Counted from the stretch's first letter, positions 10,722-19,749 are shown. The stretch: 64,000 bases of DNA from Stappia stellulata (GCF_020176715.1 NZ_JAIVMF010000006.1:147334-211333), one strand, 5' to 3'. The notes: generated by a model from the letters alone, not told the origin. Numbers and translations are program-made.

Positions 10722-11624
10722 TCACTCCGCCGCGCCGACGAGCCCCGTTTCCCAGCCGAGGATCGCGCGCTTGCGGGTCAAGCCCCAGTGGTAGCCGCAC
10801 AGGCCGCCGCCGCTTCCCAGCACCCGGTGGCAGGGCACGACGAAGGACACCGGATTGCGCCCGACGGCGCGGCCCACTGCGCGGGCGGCTTTCGGTTTCC
10901 CCAGATCCTGCGCGATCCGCGCGTAAGTGGTCGCACCGCCAACGGGGATGCGCAGCAGCGCCTCCCAGACGCGGATCTCGAAATCCGTCCCGATCATGAC
11001 GACGCGCAGCGGGGTTTCCGCCGACCAGCTTGCCGGATCGAACACGCGCCGCGCCAGCGGGGCGGTGGCGGCGGCATCTTCCAGATAATCGGCCGCGGGC
11101 CAGCGCCCGCGCATGTCGGCCAGCGCCTCCGCCTCGCCGCCGGGATCGCAAAACGCCAGACCGGCCAGTCCGTGTTCGCTCGCCATGACCAGCGCAAGCC
11201 CGAAGGGCGAGGGATGAAACCCGTAGCGCAGCGTGACACCCGCCCCCCTGGCGCGATAGACGCCGGGCGTCATCGCCTCATGGGTGACGAAGAGATCGTG
11301 CAGGCGCGCCGGACCGGACAGGCCGACCTCGTAGCTCGTCTCGAGCACCGTCGCCGAGCGTTTCAGCAGCGCACGGGCATGGTCCAGCGTCACCGCCTGC
11401 AGGAACTGTTTCGGCGTCAGGCCAGCCCAGCGCGAAAACACCCGCTGCAACTGGATCGGCTGCACGCCGGCCTCCGTCGCAAGCTCTTCCAGCTGCGGCT
11501 GCTCGCGCCAGCGTTCGGTGATCGCCTGCAGGGTCCGGCGCACCACGTCGTAGTCGTCGAGGCTCTGGTCCGGCGAGGCGGCGGGCGAAGAAACAAGGGT
11601 GATGGCGGGGCCGGTCGCGGTCAT
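10722..11624 (-). CDS. AraC-type HTH fused to O6-alkylguanine-DNA alkyltransferase (Ada-like)
   Basis: This 300-aa protein joins an AraC-family DNA-binding domain (about residues 25-125; 'LEELATEAGVQPIQLQRVF' and 'SYEVGLSGPARLHDLF') to a methyltransferase domain. The C-terminal part carries the suicidal active site 'VPCHRVLG' with Cys265 and the 'AARAVGRAVGRNP' region, which moves alkyl groups from O6-guanine to the enzyme. The zinc-cysteine N-terminal Ada domain that senses methylphosphotriesters is absent, so the classical adaptive switch by Cys38 methylation cannot operate here. It is divergent from the exported mosaic protein gene (about 160 bp between starts). Confidence 0.92.
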   Translation of the reverse strand: MTATGPAITLVSSPAASPDQSLDDYDVVRRTLQAITERWREQPQLEELATEAGVQPIQLQRVFSRWAGLTPKQFLQAVTLDHARALLKRSATVLETSYEVGLSGPARLHDLFVTHEAMTPGVYRARGAGVTLRYGFHPSPFGLALVMASEHGLAGLAFCDPGGEAEALADMRGRWPAADYLEDAAATAPLARRVFDPASWSAETPLRVVMIGTDFEIRVWEALLRIPVGGATTYARIAQDLGKPKAARAVGRAVGRNPVSFVVPCHRVLGSGGGLCGYHWGLTRKRAILGWETGLVGAAE

Positions 11625-11784
11625 GGCAGGACACCTTCATTGTCTGTGCGACGACCCTATCGCCGGAGCGGCTGCCTCCGCCACCCGATTTGCGAGCGGA
11701 TTCGCGGCGTGGGAGGCATCGTCTTGCTTCGGCCAAAAACCCGCGTCACTCTGCGGCAATCTTTCACGAGTTGACCGCAAAGAG

Positions 11785-13761
11785 ATGACAGTGCAAATGC
11801 CCATCCGGCCTCTCTTCGATCCCCGCCGCGCCGCGCGCCTCCTGCTTGCCGCCATCACCGCCACCGCCGTTCTTCTCGCGCCACAGGCAGCGGCGGCCGA
11901 AACGCGCATCGTGTCGCTGAAAAGCTCGATCAAGGACGTGACGGTCGACAGCGTGAAGAGCGGAAACCGGACACTTAAGGAAGTCGGGCGCGGTTCGGGC
12001 ATCCTCTTCGTCGAGGCCGGACGCGAGAGCGTGCCCTTCACCTGCGAGCAGGCCCTGACCATCAGCCTGTCGGACGGACGCTCGCTCTCGAAGACCTATG
12101 ATCTTTGCGCCATCAACTATGTGGTCGACGTCGCCGCCACCGACCTTGCCGCGAAGCGCGAGACGGCAACGCGCATCGAGCGCAAGCTGGTGATGATCCA
12201 GACCGACGACGATACCGCCATCCGCGACGTCGCCATCGACGGGACCGCGATGAAGGTGCGCCGCCGCTCCAAGGCGCGGGTGTTCGTCGAGGTCGACGGC
12301 GACCCGAGGAACGGCGGCCAGATCGCCTGCCGGCGAAACCTGCGGCTCGTGCTTGCCGATGGCCGCATCCTGCAGGACGAGGTCGACATCTGCGGCGACT
12401 GGAAGGTGACCGTGAACACCAAGGCTGCGCTTGCGAGAGGCTCCGCCGGCGGCGTTCGCCAGGCCGTGCCCTCGGGATCGGGTCCCTCCGCGCCGCCGCT
12501 TGCCGGCGGCGTGCGCCGCCCGGACACAAGCCTGCGCGGCAGCACCGAGGAGAGCCCCCCACGCTCGCGCGACACCGCGGCAGGAGCGCGCGCACCGTCG
12601 CAAACCCCCGCCGGACCGTCCGAAACCGCCGACACATCCCCGGCACAGGCGCCGGAAGGCGCTGTCGACACCGCCGTCGTGCCCGTGTTTGAAAACCGCA
12701 CCTGGTATGTGGAGCGCGAGGGCGGCGACAGCCTGTCGCTGATCTACGGCCGTCGCGAGACCGACGACCGCGGCTTTCTGGCGAGCTGTCGTCCCGGTTC
12801 CGGTGAAATCGACTTCGTGCTGCAAACGGCGGTCGACGGGCTTACGCCGGGCGGCACGGTCCCCGTGACGCTCTCCGCCCGCGACGAAACGCGCAGCTAT
12901 ACCGCGCGCGGGTCCTCCGCCAACACCGAGAGCGGCGAATCCGACGCAGTGGTCTCGCTGAGCGCAAACGACCCGATCTGGACCGCGCTGATCCGGGGAT
13001 CGACCCTTGCCGTCGGCGTCGACGGCGACTGGGCCTACCGCGTGTCGCTGTCAGGCAGCGCCGGTCCGGTTCGCCAGTTCCAGGCGACCTGCGCGGTGCC
13101 CCGCCCGGAGGTGGTCGCCTCCGCGCCCCGTCAGCCGGAAGGCCTTTTGGGCGAGGATCCGCGCGGCCGTCCGAGCTGCCGGGAAGAGGGCTTCATCACC
13201 TCGATCGCCAGTGATCGCCCGGCCACGCTGGTCTTCCGCAACGAGCGCCGCCGGCCGGTGGTCGTGCACTGGCTCGACTTCAACGGCGAGCGCCAGACCC
13301 AGGCCCGCATTCCGCCTGGCGGCGAAATGGTCCAGCCCACGCTCGCCGGCCATCCCTGGCTCGTGACCAATCCGGCCGGGCAGTGTCTCGGCATCTATCT
13401 GCCGCAGGGCCGCACGCGGGTCGTGACGATCTCGCCGGGACGGCCCGCGCCCGCGCCGCTGCCGGAGCCCGACTATGTGGCCCCGGTCGTGCCGGCTCCG
13501 CTGTTTCCCGCGCCGGGCAACGATCTGGTGGAGATCAACTACGACTGCGACAGCGGCGCCTATCTGGCGGTGACCATCGACAACACCCGTCGCGTCGCCA
13601 TCGTGCGGGAATCCGGCCTGTCGCCGGTGACGCTCGCGGATCGCTCCAACAGTGCCGATCTCTATTACGCCCAGCGCGGCTATGTGCTTTCGGGCGCCGG
13701 CAACCGGGTGACCTGGCAACGGCCGGGCGCCGCACCGCAGTCCTGCCGAGTCGTCAACTGA
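11785..13761 (+). CDS. exported multidomain protein with VHL beta-like and MliC-like domains
   Basis: I do not recognise a named protein. Residues 10-38 form a Sec-type signal ending AAAA-E. Two similar domains follow (about 40-117 and 129-212), each with a Cys then 'LSDGR' or 'LADGR' and a second Cys. A Pro/Ser/Ala-rich linker (213-300) leads to a beta-rich region (302-440). About 465-548 resembles the von Hippel-Lindau beta domain ('VVVHWLDFNGERQ', 'IPPGGEM', 'GHPWLV'). The C-terminus (578-658) resembles MliC lysozyme inhibitors ('YDCDSGAYLAV', 'YVLSGAGNRVTW'). The protein is probably periplasmic or surface-bound, and a lysozyme-inhibitor or envelope-protective role is inference. The start at 11785 follows AAAGAG directly; the ATG at 11797 has better spacing. 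Confidence 0.75.
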   Translation: MTVQMPIRPLFDPRRAARLLLAAITATAVLLAPQAAAAETRIVSLKSSIKDVTVDSVKSGNRTLKEVGRGSGILFVEAGRESVPFTCEQALTISLSDGRSLSKTYDLCAINYVVDVAATDLAAKRETATRIERKLVMIQTDDDTAIRDVAIDGTAMKVRRRSKARVFVEVDGDPRNGGQIACRRNLRLVLADGRILQDEVDICGDWKVTVNTKAALARGSAGGVRQAVPSGSGPSAPPLAGGVRRPDTSLRGSTEESPPRSRDTAAGARAPSQTPAGPSETADTSPAQAPEGAVDTAVVPVFENRTWYVEREGGDSLSLIYGRRETDDRGFLASCRPGSGEIDFVLQTAVDGLTPGGTVPVTLSARDETRSYTARGSSANTESGESDAVVSLSANDPIWTALIRGSTLAVGVDGDWAYRVSLSGSAGPVRQFQATCAVPRPEVVASAPRQPEGLLGEDPRGRPSCREEGFITSIASDRPATLVFRNERRRPVVVHWLDFNGERQTQARIPPGGEMVQPTLAGHPWLVTNPAGQCLGIYLPQGRTRVVTISPGRPAPAPLPEPDYVAPVVPAPLFPAPGNDLVEINYDCDSGAYLAVTIDNTRRVAIVRESGLSPVTLADRSNSADLYYAQRGYVLSGAGNRVTWQRPGAAPQSCRVVN

Positions 13762-13783
13762 GGGCGAGGGACGGCCTGCGCGC

Positions 13784-14338
13784 TCACGAGGCCAGCGGTT
13801 CTGGAAAGGGACCGCCGGCCTTGGCCGTTGCCACAGCCTGCCGGAACGCGCCGGCAAAGCTGGTGCGGTCGTCTGGGTTGAGGAATCCGCCGACGTCGAC
13901 GGATTGCCCGCGCGCCTTGACGGTGATGCGCACCACGCCCTCGTCGTCTTCCTCGCGCACCAGGAGCCTCGCCCAGAACGGATTGAACCGGTAGCAGGAC
14001 CGCCGTCCCGCGGCGCTCACCTTCAAAATCGTGATCTGCGTGCGCGACACGCTGACCTGCTCATAGGCGCGCGCGGCCTTGTAGTTCCAGCGAAACGCCA
14101 GGAAGATCAGGAGAATATCCAGGCCGAGAAAGCCGAAGACCGGCCAGGCGCCCAGCGCGAGGAAAACAAGCCCGGCGACAAGGCAAATCGCGCAGACGAC
14201 CAGCATCAGCACGCGAAAGCCGTTCGCCCCCAACGACCGGTAGGGGGTCAGTATGGCCGCGAAGAACGGCGGGTCGTCGTCCTGCGCGTCGCAACCGCCC
14301 GCGTCTGCAAGGTCTGTTTTCGGATTGCCGCTCGTCAT
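13784..14338 (-). CDS. DUF2244 integral membrane protein
   Basis: This is a 184-aa protein of the DUF2244 family, whose function is unknown. After a short acidic N-terminus, 'FFAAILTPYRSLG' leads into two closely spaced hydrophobic segments (about residues 43-63 and 65-82), typical of a hairpin inserted in the inner membrane. A cytosolic beta-rich tail follows, with 'YEQVSVSRTQITI' and 'FNPFWARLLV'. Homologues in Rhizobiales often lie next to nth, as here. The start at 14338 is 22 bp from the divergent nth start, so the two genes must share a tiny control region. Confidence 0.8.
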   Translation of the reverse strand: MTSGNPKTDLADAGGCDAQDDDPPFFAAILTPYRSLGANGFRVLMLVVCAICLVAGLVFLALGAWPVFGFLGLDILLIFLAFRWNYKAARAYEQVSVSRTQITILKVSAAGRRSCYRFNPFWARLLVREEDDEGVVRITVKARGQSVDVGGFLNPDDRTSFAGAFRQAVATAKAGGPFPEPLAS

Positions 14339-14360
14339 GATGCAGCAGTATAGAGAAGCC

Positions 14361-15107
14361 ATGAGCGAGAACCAGAGCGATCCCGTGAAAACACCTATGG
14401 CGTCGAGACCCTCGGGGAAGAAGTCCGCCGCAGTACCGGCCCGCAAGCGCACGCTGAAACGACCGCGCTACACCAGAGCCGAGATCCACGCGATCTTCGC
14501 CCGCTTCCATGCCGCGAACCCGGAACCGACCGGGGAGCTGCATTACGTCAATCCCTATACGCTCCTTGTGGCCGTCGCCCTGTCGGCGCAGGCCACCGAC
14601 GTCGGCGTCAACAAGGCGACGCGGCCCTTGTTCGAAACCGTCGACACGCCGGAAAAGATGCTGGCGCTCGGCGAGGACGCGCTGCGCGAGGCAATCCGGA
14701 CCATCGGCCTCTACAAGACCAAGGCCAAGAACGTGATCGCGCTGTCACGGATGCTGGTCGACGAGTATGGCGGCGAAGTGCCGCAAGACCGGGCGGCGCT
14801 GGAACGCCTGCCGGGTGTTGGCCGAAAGACCGCCAATGTCGTGCTGAACATCGCCTTCGGGCAACCGACCATCGCCGTCGACACCCATCTGTTCCGCCTC
14901 GGCAACCGGATCGGCCTCGCCCCGGGCAAGACGCCGCTCGACGTGGAGAAGTCGCTTGAAAAGGCGGTGCCGGCGGAATTCCTGCTGCACGCCCACCACT
15001 GGCTGATCCTGCATGGCCGCTACATCTGCAAGGCGCGCAAGCCGGAGTGCGAGAAGTGCCTGATCGCGGATCTGTGCAAGAGCCCGGAAAACACGCAACG
15101 CAGCTGA
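14361..15107 (+). CDS. nth: endonuclease III (DNA glycosylase/AP lyase)
   Basis: Nth removes oxidised pyrimidines and cleaves the abasic site in base excision repair. The helix-hairpin-helix 'LPGVGRKTANVVL' provides the catalytic lysine (Lys156), and the general-base Asp is Asp174 in 'AVDTHLFRL'. The C-terminal Cys-x6-Cys-x2-Cys-x5-Cys ('CKARKPECEKCLIADLC') binds the structural 4Fe-4S cluster. The 248-aa length includes about 35 extra basic residues at the N-terminus. The start at 14361 follows AGAGAAG at short spacing; the ATGs at 14337 and 14340 are alternatives. It is divergent from the DUF2244 gene and converges on irr. Confidence 0.95.
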   Translation: MSENQSDPVKTPMASRPSGKKSAAVPARKRTLKRPRYTRAEIHAIFARFHAANPEPTGELHYVNPYTLLVAVALSAQATDVGVNKATRPLFETVDTPEKMLALGEDALREAIRTIGLYKTKAKNVIALSRMLVDEYGGEVPQDRAALERLPGVGRKTANVVLNIAFGQPTIAVDTHLFRLGNRIGLAPGKTPLDVEKSLEKAVPAEFLLHAHHWLILHGRYICKARKPECEKCLIADLCKSPENTQRS

Positions 15108-15187
15108 CGCGGCTTGGCCGCGGCCGGGCGTGAGCATTCGCGAATGTCGAACAGGAAAACCGTCGCCGGGTCTGGCTGCCGCTGGGT

Positions 15188-15634
15188 CTAGCCCTTGCGG
15201 CGCAGCCGCACCACCACGTCGACGCGCACGATCTCCATCCCTTCCGGAGCTTCCGGAAGCCTGGCCATCGAAACGCCCGAGCCGGGAATGTCGATCACCT
15301 GATTGTCGCCTTCGATGAAGAAGTGGTGGTGATCGTCGGTGTTGGTGTCGAAATAGGTCTTGGTGCCCTCGACCGCGACCTCGCGCAGAAGGCCGGCCTG
15401 GGTGAACTGGTGCAGCGTGTTGTAGACCGTCGCAAGCGACACCGGGACATGCGCGGCTTCGGCTTCCTCATGCAGAAGTTCCGCCGAGATGTGACGATTT
15501 CCATGCGAGTACAGGAGCTCCGCCAACGCCACGCGCTGCCGGGTGGGACGCAATCCGGCTACCCGGAGCATGTCCCGAACTTCGCGCTGTCCCTCGATCT
15601 CGCTCACTCTGCCTCGCTCGCCAACTGGACACAT
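15188..15634 (-). CDS. irr: iron response regulator Irr (Fur family)
   Basis: Irr is the heme-responsive Fur-family repressor/activator that coordinates iron use and heme synthesis in Rhizobiales and relatives. The winged-helix domain holds 'RPTRQRVALAELLY' and the recognition helix region 'VSLATVYNTLHQF', followed by the hinge and the histidine cluster 'DDHHHFF' (His102-104), a heme/metal-binding site known in Irr. It lacks the Cys-x2-Cys zinc pairs of Fur. The length is 148 aa from the ATG at 15634, which places a Cys-Pro dipeptide at residues 2-3. A GTG at residue 10 with GAGG upstream is the alternative start and would remove it. The neighbouring fab operon is the usual company of irr in this order. 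Confidence 0.93.
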   Translation of the reverse strand: MCPVGERGRVSEIEGQREVRDMLRVAGLRPTRQRVALAELLYSHGNRHISAELLHEEAEAAHVPVSLATVYNTLHQFTQAGLLREVAVEGTKTYFDTNTDDHHHFFIEGDNQVIDIPGSGVSMARLPEAPEGMEIVRVDVVVRLRRKG

Positions 15635-16056
15635 TTTCGACTGTCCCCAACGTCACTGTCGACGTCAGGGCACCGACCGCGAGACTGCCGTCCCGCAACC
15701 GGCATCATGCCATCCTGCACGGTTTGTGCAAGGCCGTCACCTTATTCGGTGCCTTGCGGACCGGCTTGCCGGGCCGGTCTGACCGCACGTCAGTCGCGGA
15801 TTTCTGCCACAGACGGGCCGTGATTTGCAAGCCTTGCGACAGTCCCTCACGCTGTGCCGTGGCAAACTCTCTCCGCGCCGCGCCGCCGAAAATCGCCCGC
15901 CTGCTGGAAAAACACCCCGCAAACGCCGATTTCTCGTTTGGAGCCGGGCTTTCGAAGCGCTAGGGCCTATGTTAGTAAGCGCTCCATAATCTCGACTTCG
16001 CCCGTCCGCCGGTTCTTCGTGACGGGATCGAAGCATCCATAACCTGCGGGAAGAAT
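15635..16056. other. intergenic control region between irr and fabA
   Basis: This 422-bp gap separates the divergent irr and fabA and contains no supported gene. Two adjacent hairpins are visible: 15729-15756 (CAAGG and CACC pairing with GGTG and CCTTG) and 15759-15779 (GACCGGC with GCCGGTC). They could belong to a structured leader. I looked for an iron-control-type palindrome or a clear sigma70 promoter and could not support either. The fabA ribosome site is GGGAAGAAT just before 16057. Confidence 0.5.
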
Positions 16057-16566
16057 ATGAACGTGCGGCAATCGAGCTACTCCTACGAAGAATTGCTTGC
16101 CTGCGGACGCGGCGAGACGTTTGGCCCCGGCAACGCGCAATTGCCGTTGCCGCCGATGCTGATGTTCGACCGGATCACGGAAATCTCCGAGACCGGCGGC
16201 GAACACGGCCTTGGCTGCGTGCGGGCCGAGCTCGACGTGAAACCCGACCTGTGGTTCTTCGACTGCCATTTCCAGGGCGACCCGGTGATGCCGGGCTGCC
16301 TCGGGCTCGATGCCATGTGGCAGATGACGGGGTTTTTCCTCGGCTGGCTCGGCGAACCCGGCAAGGGCCGCGCGATCTCCACCGGCGAGATCCGGTTTTC
16401 CAAGATGGTCACGCCGGACGTGAAGCTGGTGGAATACGGCGTCGACATCAAGAAGCTGCGTCGCGGGCGGCTGGTGCTCGGCATCGCCGACGGCTGGCTC
16501 AAGGCCGATGGCGAGGTCATCTACAAGGCCAAGGATCTGCGGGTCGGCCTGTTCAAGGCCGACTGA
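16057..16566 (+). CDS. fabA: 3-hydroxydecanoyl-ACP dehydratase/isomerase
   Basis: FabA dehydrates beta-hydroxyacyl-ACP and isomerises trans-2- to cis-3-decenoyl-ACP, the branch point to unsaturated fatty acids. The 169-aa hot-dog protein is full length. The catalytic pair is His71 in '[12 protein letters not shown]' and Asp85 in 'LGLDAMW', spaced as in E. coli FabA. It heads fabA-fabB-fabI, the classical FabA/FabB pathway of alphaproteobacteria, with a 230-bp gap before fabB. Confidence 0.97.
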   Translation: MNVRQSSYSYEELLACGRGETFGPGNAQLPLPPMLMFDRITEISETGGEHGLGCVRAELDVKPDLWFFDCHFQGDPVMPGCLGLDAMWQMTGFFLGWLGEPGKGRAISTGEIRFSKMVTPDVKLVEYGVDIKKLRRGRLVLGIADGWLKADGEVIYKAKDLRVGLFKAD

Positions 16567-16693
16567 CCGTTACGACCCGGCCCGATTGATCGCACGCGCG
16601 CCCCCTCCTATCTGCGGGAGGGTCGCGCAGCTTTTCGCCGTGGAAGCCGGACCTGCGGCCGGCGGCTGAAAGCTCGACAAATTCGACTGGTTT

Positions 16694-16734
16694 CGGACCA
16701 GATGCTCGCGCTTCGGCGGGCGGCATCCGGTCCG
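16694..16734. repeat. hairpin between fabA and fabB
   Basis: CGGACCAGATGC (16694-16705) pairs with GCATCCGGTCCG (16723-16734) over 12 positions with one mismatch and a 17-base loop. It lies midway in the fabA-fabB gap with no T-run after it, so it may be an mRNA-processing or partial termination stem rather than a strong terminator. Confidence 0.4.
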
Positions 16735-16796
16735 GCAAGGAAACTGGGCCCGTTGCAACTGGACGCAAGGGTGCCCGAAACAGACGGGAGACCGCA

Positions 16797-18020
16797 ATGA
16801 GGCGGGTGGTTATAACCGGACTGGGCATCATTTCGTCGATCGGCAATTCGGCGGAAGAGGTCACCAAGAGCCTGCGCGACGGCACGTCCGGAATTTGCGC
16901 GGCACCGGAATACACCGAACATGGCTTCCGCAGCCAGGTTCACGGCATGCCGAAGATCGACCTGGCGGCCGAGATCGACAAGCGCCAGCTCCGCTTCATG
17001 GGCGATGGCGCGGCCTACAACTACCTCGCCATGCAGCAGGCAATCGCCGACAGCGGGCTTGAGGACACGGACGTCTCGCATCCGCGCACGGGTCTCGTCA
17101 TGGGGTCCGGCGGACCGTCGACGAAAAACCTGTTCCAGGCGCATAAGACCGTGATCGAGAAGGGCTCGCCCAAGCGCATGGGTCCCTTCATGGTCACGCG
17201 CGGCATGAGCTCGACGAATTCGGCCTGCCTGGCCACACCCTTCAAGATCAAGGGCATCAACTATTCGATCACCTCGGCCTGTTCGACCTCGGCCCATTGC
17301 ATCGGCGCCGGCGCCGAGCAGATCCAGTTCGGCAAGCAGGACATCGTCTTTGCCGGCGGCGGCGAGGAACTCGACTGGACGCTGTCGTGCCTGTTCGACG
17401 CCATGGGCGCGATGTCGTCGAAGTACAACGACACGCCGACCACGGCATCGCGGCCCTATGACGCGACACGCGACGGCTTCGTCATCGCCGGCGGCGGCGG
17501 TGTCGTCGTTCTGGAAGAGCTGGAACATGCCAAGGCGCGCGGCGCCAAGATCTACGCCGAGGTTACCGGCTATGCCGCCAATTCCGACGGCTACGACATG
17601 GTCGCGCCGTCCGGCGAGGGCGGCGAGCGTTGCATGCGGCTTGCGATCGAGACGCTTGGCGACCGCAAGGTGAACTACATCAACACCCATGGCACCTCGA
17701 CCCCGGTCGGCGACATCGGCGAGATCGAGGCGATCCGCAAGGTGTTCGGCGACGATCAGCCGGTCGCGTCCTCGACCAAGTCGCTGACGGGTCACAGCCT
17801 CGGCGCCACCGGCGTGCATGAGGCGATCTACTGCCTGTTGATGCTGCAGCACGATTTCATCGCCGCGTCCGCCAACATCACGGAACTCGACCCGGCGCTC
17901 AGCCCCGACGAGATCGCGATGCAGCGGATCGACAATGCCGGTCTCGATACGGTGCTTTCCAACAGTTTCGGTTTCGGGGGCACCAACGCCTCCCTCGCGC
18001 TGTCGCGCTATCACGGCTGA
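16797..18020 (+). CDS. fabB: beta-ketoacyl-ACP synthase I
   Basis: FabB condenses malonyl-ACP with acyl-ACP and is the synthase needed to elongate the cis-unsaturated intermediate made by FabA. The 407-aa thiolase-fold protein has the nucleophile Cys162 in '[10 protein letters not shown]', the first active-site His in '[11 protein letters not shown]' (near 298) and the second in 'GHSLGATG' (near 333), followed by '[13 protein letters not shown]'. GGGAGA lies just upstream of the ATG. The fabI start follows 10 bp after its stop. Confidence 0.97.
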   Translation: MRRVVITGLGIISSIGNSAEEVTKSLRDGTSGICAAPEYTEHGFRSQVHGMPKIDLAAEIDKRQLRFMGDGAAYNYLAMQQAIADSGLEDTDVSHPRTGLVMGSGGPSTKNLFQAHKTVIEKGSPKRMGPFMVTRGMSSTNSACLATPFKIKGINYSITSACSTSAHCIGAGAEQIQFGKQDIVFAGGGEELDWTLSCLFDAMGAMSSKYNDTPTTASRPYDATRDGFVIAGGGGVVVLEELEHAKARGAKIYAEVTGYAANSDGYDMVAPSGEGGERCMRLAIETLGDRKVNYINTHGTSTPVGDIGEIEAIRKVFGDDQPVASSTKSLTGHSLGATGVHEAIYCLLMLQHDFIAASANITELDPALSPDEIAMQRIDNAGLDTVLSNSFGFGGTNASLALSRYHG

Positions 18021-18030
18021 GGGGGCCAGA

Positions 18031-18861
18031 ATGTCGGAAATAATGAAAGGCAAACGCGGCCTGGTAATGGGCGTTGCCAATGATCACTCCATCGCCTGGG
18101 GGATCGCCAAGACGCTGGCCGACCACGGCGCCGAGCTCGCCTTCACCTATCAGGGCGAGAACTTCGGACGTCGGGTGAAGCCGCTGGCCGACAGCGTCGG
18201 CGCCGATCTGCTGCTGCCCTGCGACGTCGAGGACATCGACACGGTCGATGCCGTCTTCGACACGCTCAAGGAAAAATGGGGCAAGATCGACTTTCTGGTG
18301 CATGCCATCGCCTTTTCCGACAAGTCGGAGCTGCGCGGCCGCTACGCCGACACCTCGCGGGAAAACTTCATCCGCACGATGGTGATTTCCTGCTTCTCCT
18401 TCACCGAGGTTGCCAAACGGGCGGCCGCGATGATGAACGACGGCGGGTCGATGGTGACGCTGACCTATGGCGGCTCCAACCAGGTGATGCCGAATTACAA
18501 CGTGATGGGCGTGGCCAAGGCGGCGCTGGAATCCTCCGTTCGCTACCTGGCGATGGATTTCGGCTTGCAGAACATCCGCGTCAACGCGATTTCGGCGGGA
18601 CCTGTGCGCACGCTGGCCGGATCGGGCGTCTCGGACGCGCGCGTGATGTTCAACTACCAGAAGCAGCACTCGCCGCTCGGACGCACCGTCACCCACTATG
18701 AGGTCGGCGGCTCCGCGCTCTATCTCCTGTCGGATCTCGCCTCGGGCGTGACCGGAGAGATCCACTTCGTGGATTCAGGTTTCAGCACCGTCTCGATGCC
18801 GCGGCTCGATGCGCTGAAAACCCAGGAAGCGCGCGCGCAGAAGGTCATCGAAGACGTGTGA
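18031..18861 (+). CDS. fabI: enoyl-ACP reductase (NADH), FabI type
   Basis: FabI reduces trans-2-enoyl-ACP in the last step of each fatty-acid elongation round and is the usual triclosan target. The 276-aa short-chain dehydrogenase-like protein shows the cofactor motif 'GVANDHSIAWGIA' and the FabI catalytic Tyr-x6-Lys as Tyr156 and Lys163 in 'YNVMGVAKAALE'. It starts at 18031, immediately after GAGGGGG, 10 bp from the fabB stop, so it is co-transcribed with fabB. It converges on the SH3 gene over 91 bp that include a TGCGGGC/GCCCGCA hairpin (about 18911-18928). Confidence 0.96.
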   Translation: MSEIMKGKRGLVMGVANDHSIAWGIAKTLADHGAELAFTYQGENFGRRVKPLADSVGADLLLPCDVEDIDTVDAVFDTLKEKWGKIDFLVHAIAFSDKSELRGRYADTSRENFIRTMVISCFSFTEVAKRAAAMMNDGGSMVTLTYGGSNQVMPNYNVMGVAKAALESSVRYLAMDFGLQNIRVNAISAGPVRTLAGSGVSDARVMFNYQKQHSPLGRTVTHYEVGGSALYLLSDLASGVTGEIHFVDSGFSTVSMPRLDALKTQEARAQKVIEDV

Positions 18862-18952
18862 TCTTGCACCGGACGCGGCCCGCGGGAGACACCCTGCGGG
18901 CCCGCGACGCTGCGGGCTTTCGCCCGCATCGATCAGGGGTGAATCCGGCGTC

Positions 18953-19489
18953 TCACTCCACCGTTTCGTCGGGATAGACGCCGAACAGCCGGGTCTGGTC
19001 GATCCAGCCGGAAAACCCGTCTCCCGACACCTCGCACCAGCCCTCCTTGCACTGCCCGACCTCGCCCAGCACCTTGGGCGACAGTTCGGCCACGACACGT
19101 GCATCCGAGCGCGGCTCCTCGCGGAGCGGGGTGATCATCGCGCTTTCCCAGGGGGTGACCAGAGCCGTCCGCCGTCCGGTCAGCAGCGAATGGAACACCC
19201 AGCCCTCCGAGCCTTCCCAGTCGCGGATCCGGCGCCAGTTCTCGAATTCCTGCACGATCTCGACCGGCAGTCCCGCCCGCACGAAGGTCCAGCCGATGCG
19301 ATGGTCCCGGCTCGGGCCGACGCGGACATTGACCCGGTCCGATTTCAGGCTGACAAACCGCGGGACGGGAAAGCCGCTGGGACCAACGGTTCCCGACTGG
19401 GCCCCGGCGGGCGCAGTGGCGGCGACGGTCACGAGAAAAAGCGCGAAAAGGGACACGAGGCCGATCCTGGCGGCCGGGTGAAGTATCAT
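18953..19489 (-). CDS. exported SH3-domain protein
   Basis: This is a 178-aa protein with a clear Sec signal (residues 1-32, ending 'PAGAQ') and two bacterial-SH3-like units. The first is 'VSLKSDRVNVRVGPS' to 'GWVFHSLLTG', the second is the 'PLREEPRSDARVVAEL' to 'GWIDQTRLFGVYP' part. Such proteins are thought to bind peptidoglycan or act in the periplasm; the precise function is unknown. The start at 19489 follows GGAAG at good spacing within an AGGAGAAAGGAAG tract. The gene is divergent from the 2-hydroxyacid dehydrogenase, an arrangement I recall from other Rhizobiales. Confidence 0.85.
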   Translation of the reverse strand: MILHPAARIGLVSLFALFLVTVAATAPAGAQSGTVGPSGFPVPRFVSLKSDRVNVRVGPSRDHRIGWTFVRAGLPVEIVQEFENWRRIRDWEGSEGWVFHSLLTGRRTALVTPWESAMITPLREEPRSDARVVAELSPKVLGEVGQCKEGWCEVSGDGFSGWIDQTRLFGVYPDETVE

Positions 19490-19749
19490 TTCAATCGCTT
19501 CCTTTCTCCTGGATCGGCGTTGTCCATCCTTAACCCACACCGTCCGAATCGCACATTTTGATGGCATCTTGAGGGGGCGACTCCCAAAAGAGATCGCAGG
19601 TGTGCCAAAATCAATCAGCTGCAATCCCTTGTTTTGACCGGACCATCTGGTAAGGAGAACAACAGCGTTGTGCCGTCCTGTCTGGAAAGGACGCACTGTG
19701 GAGGATTCAGGGTTAAGGACCCCTCAATAAAGCGCGGAAGGCGAGGAGC

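Noticed and set aside
15635..16056. Iron-control-type operator for irr/fabA
   Set aside because: No convincing inverted repeat of the known type was found; the only hairpins are GC-rich and not similar to it.
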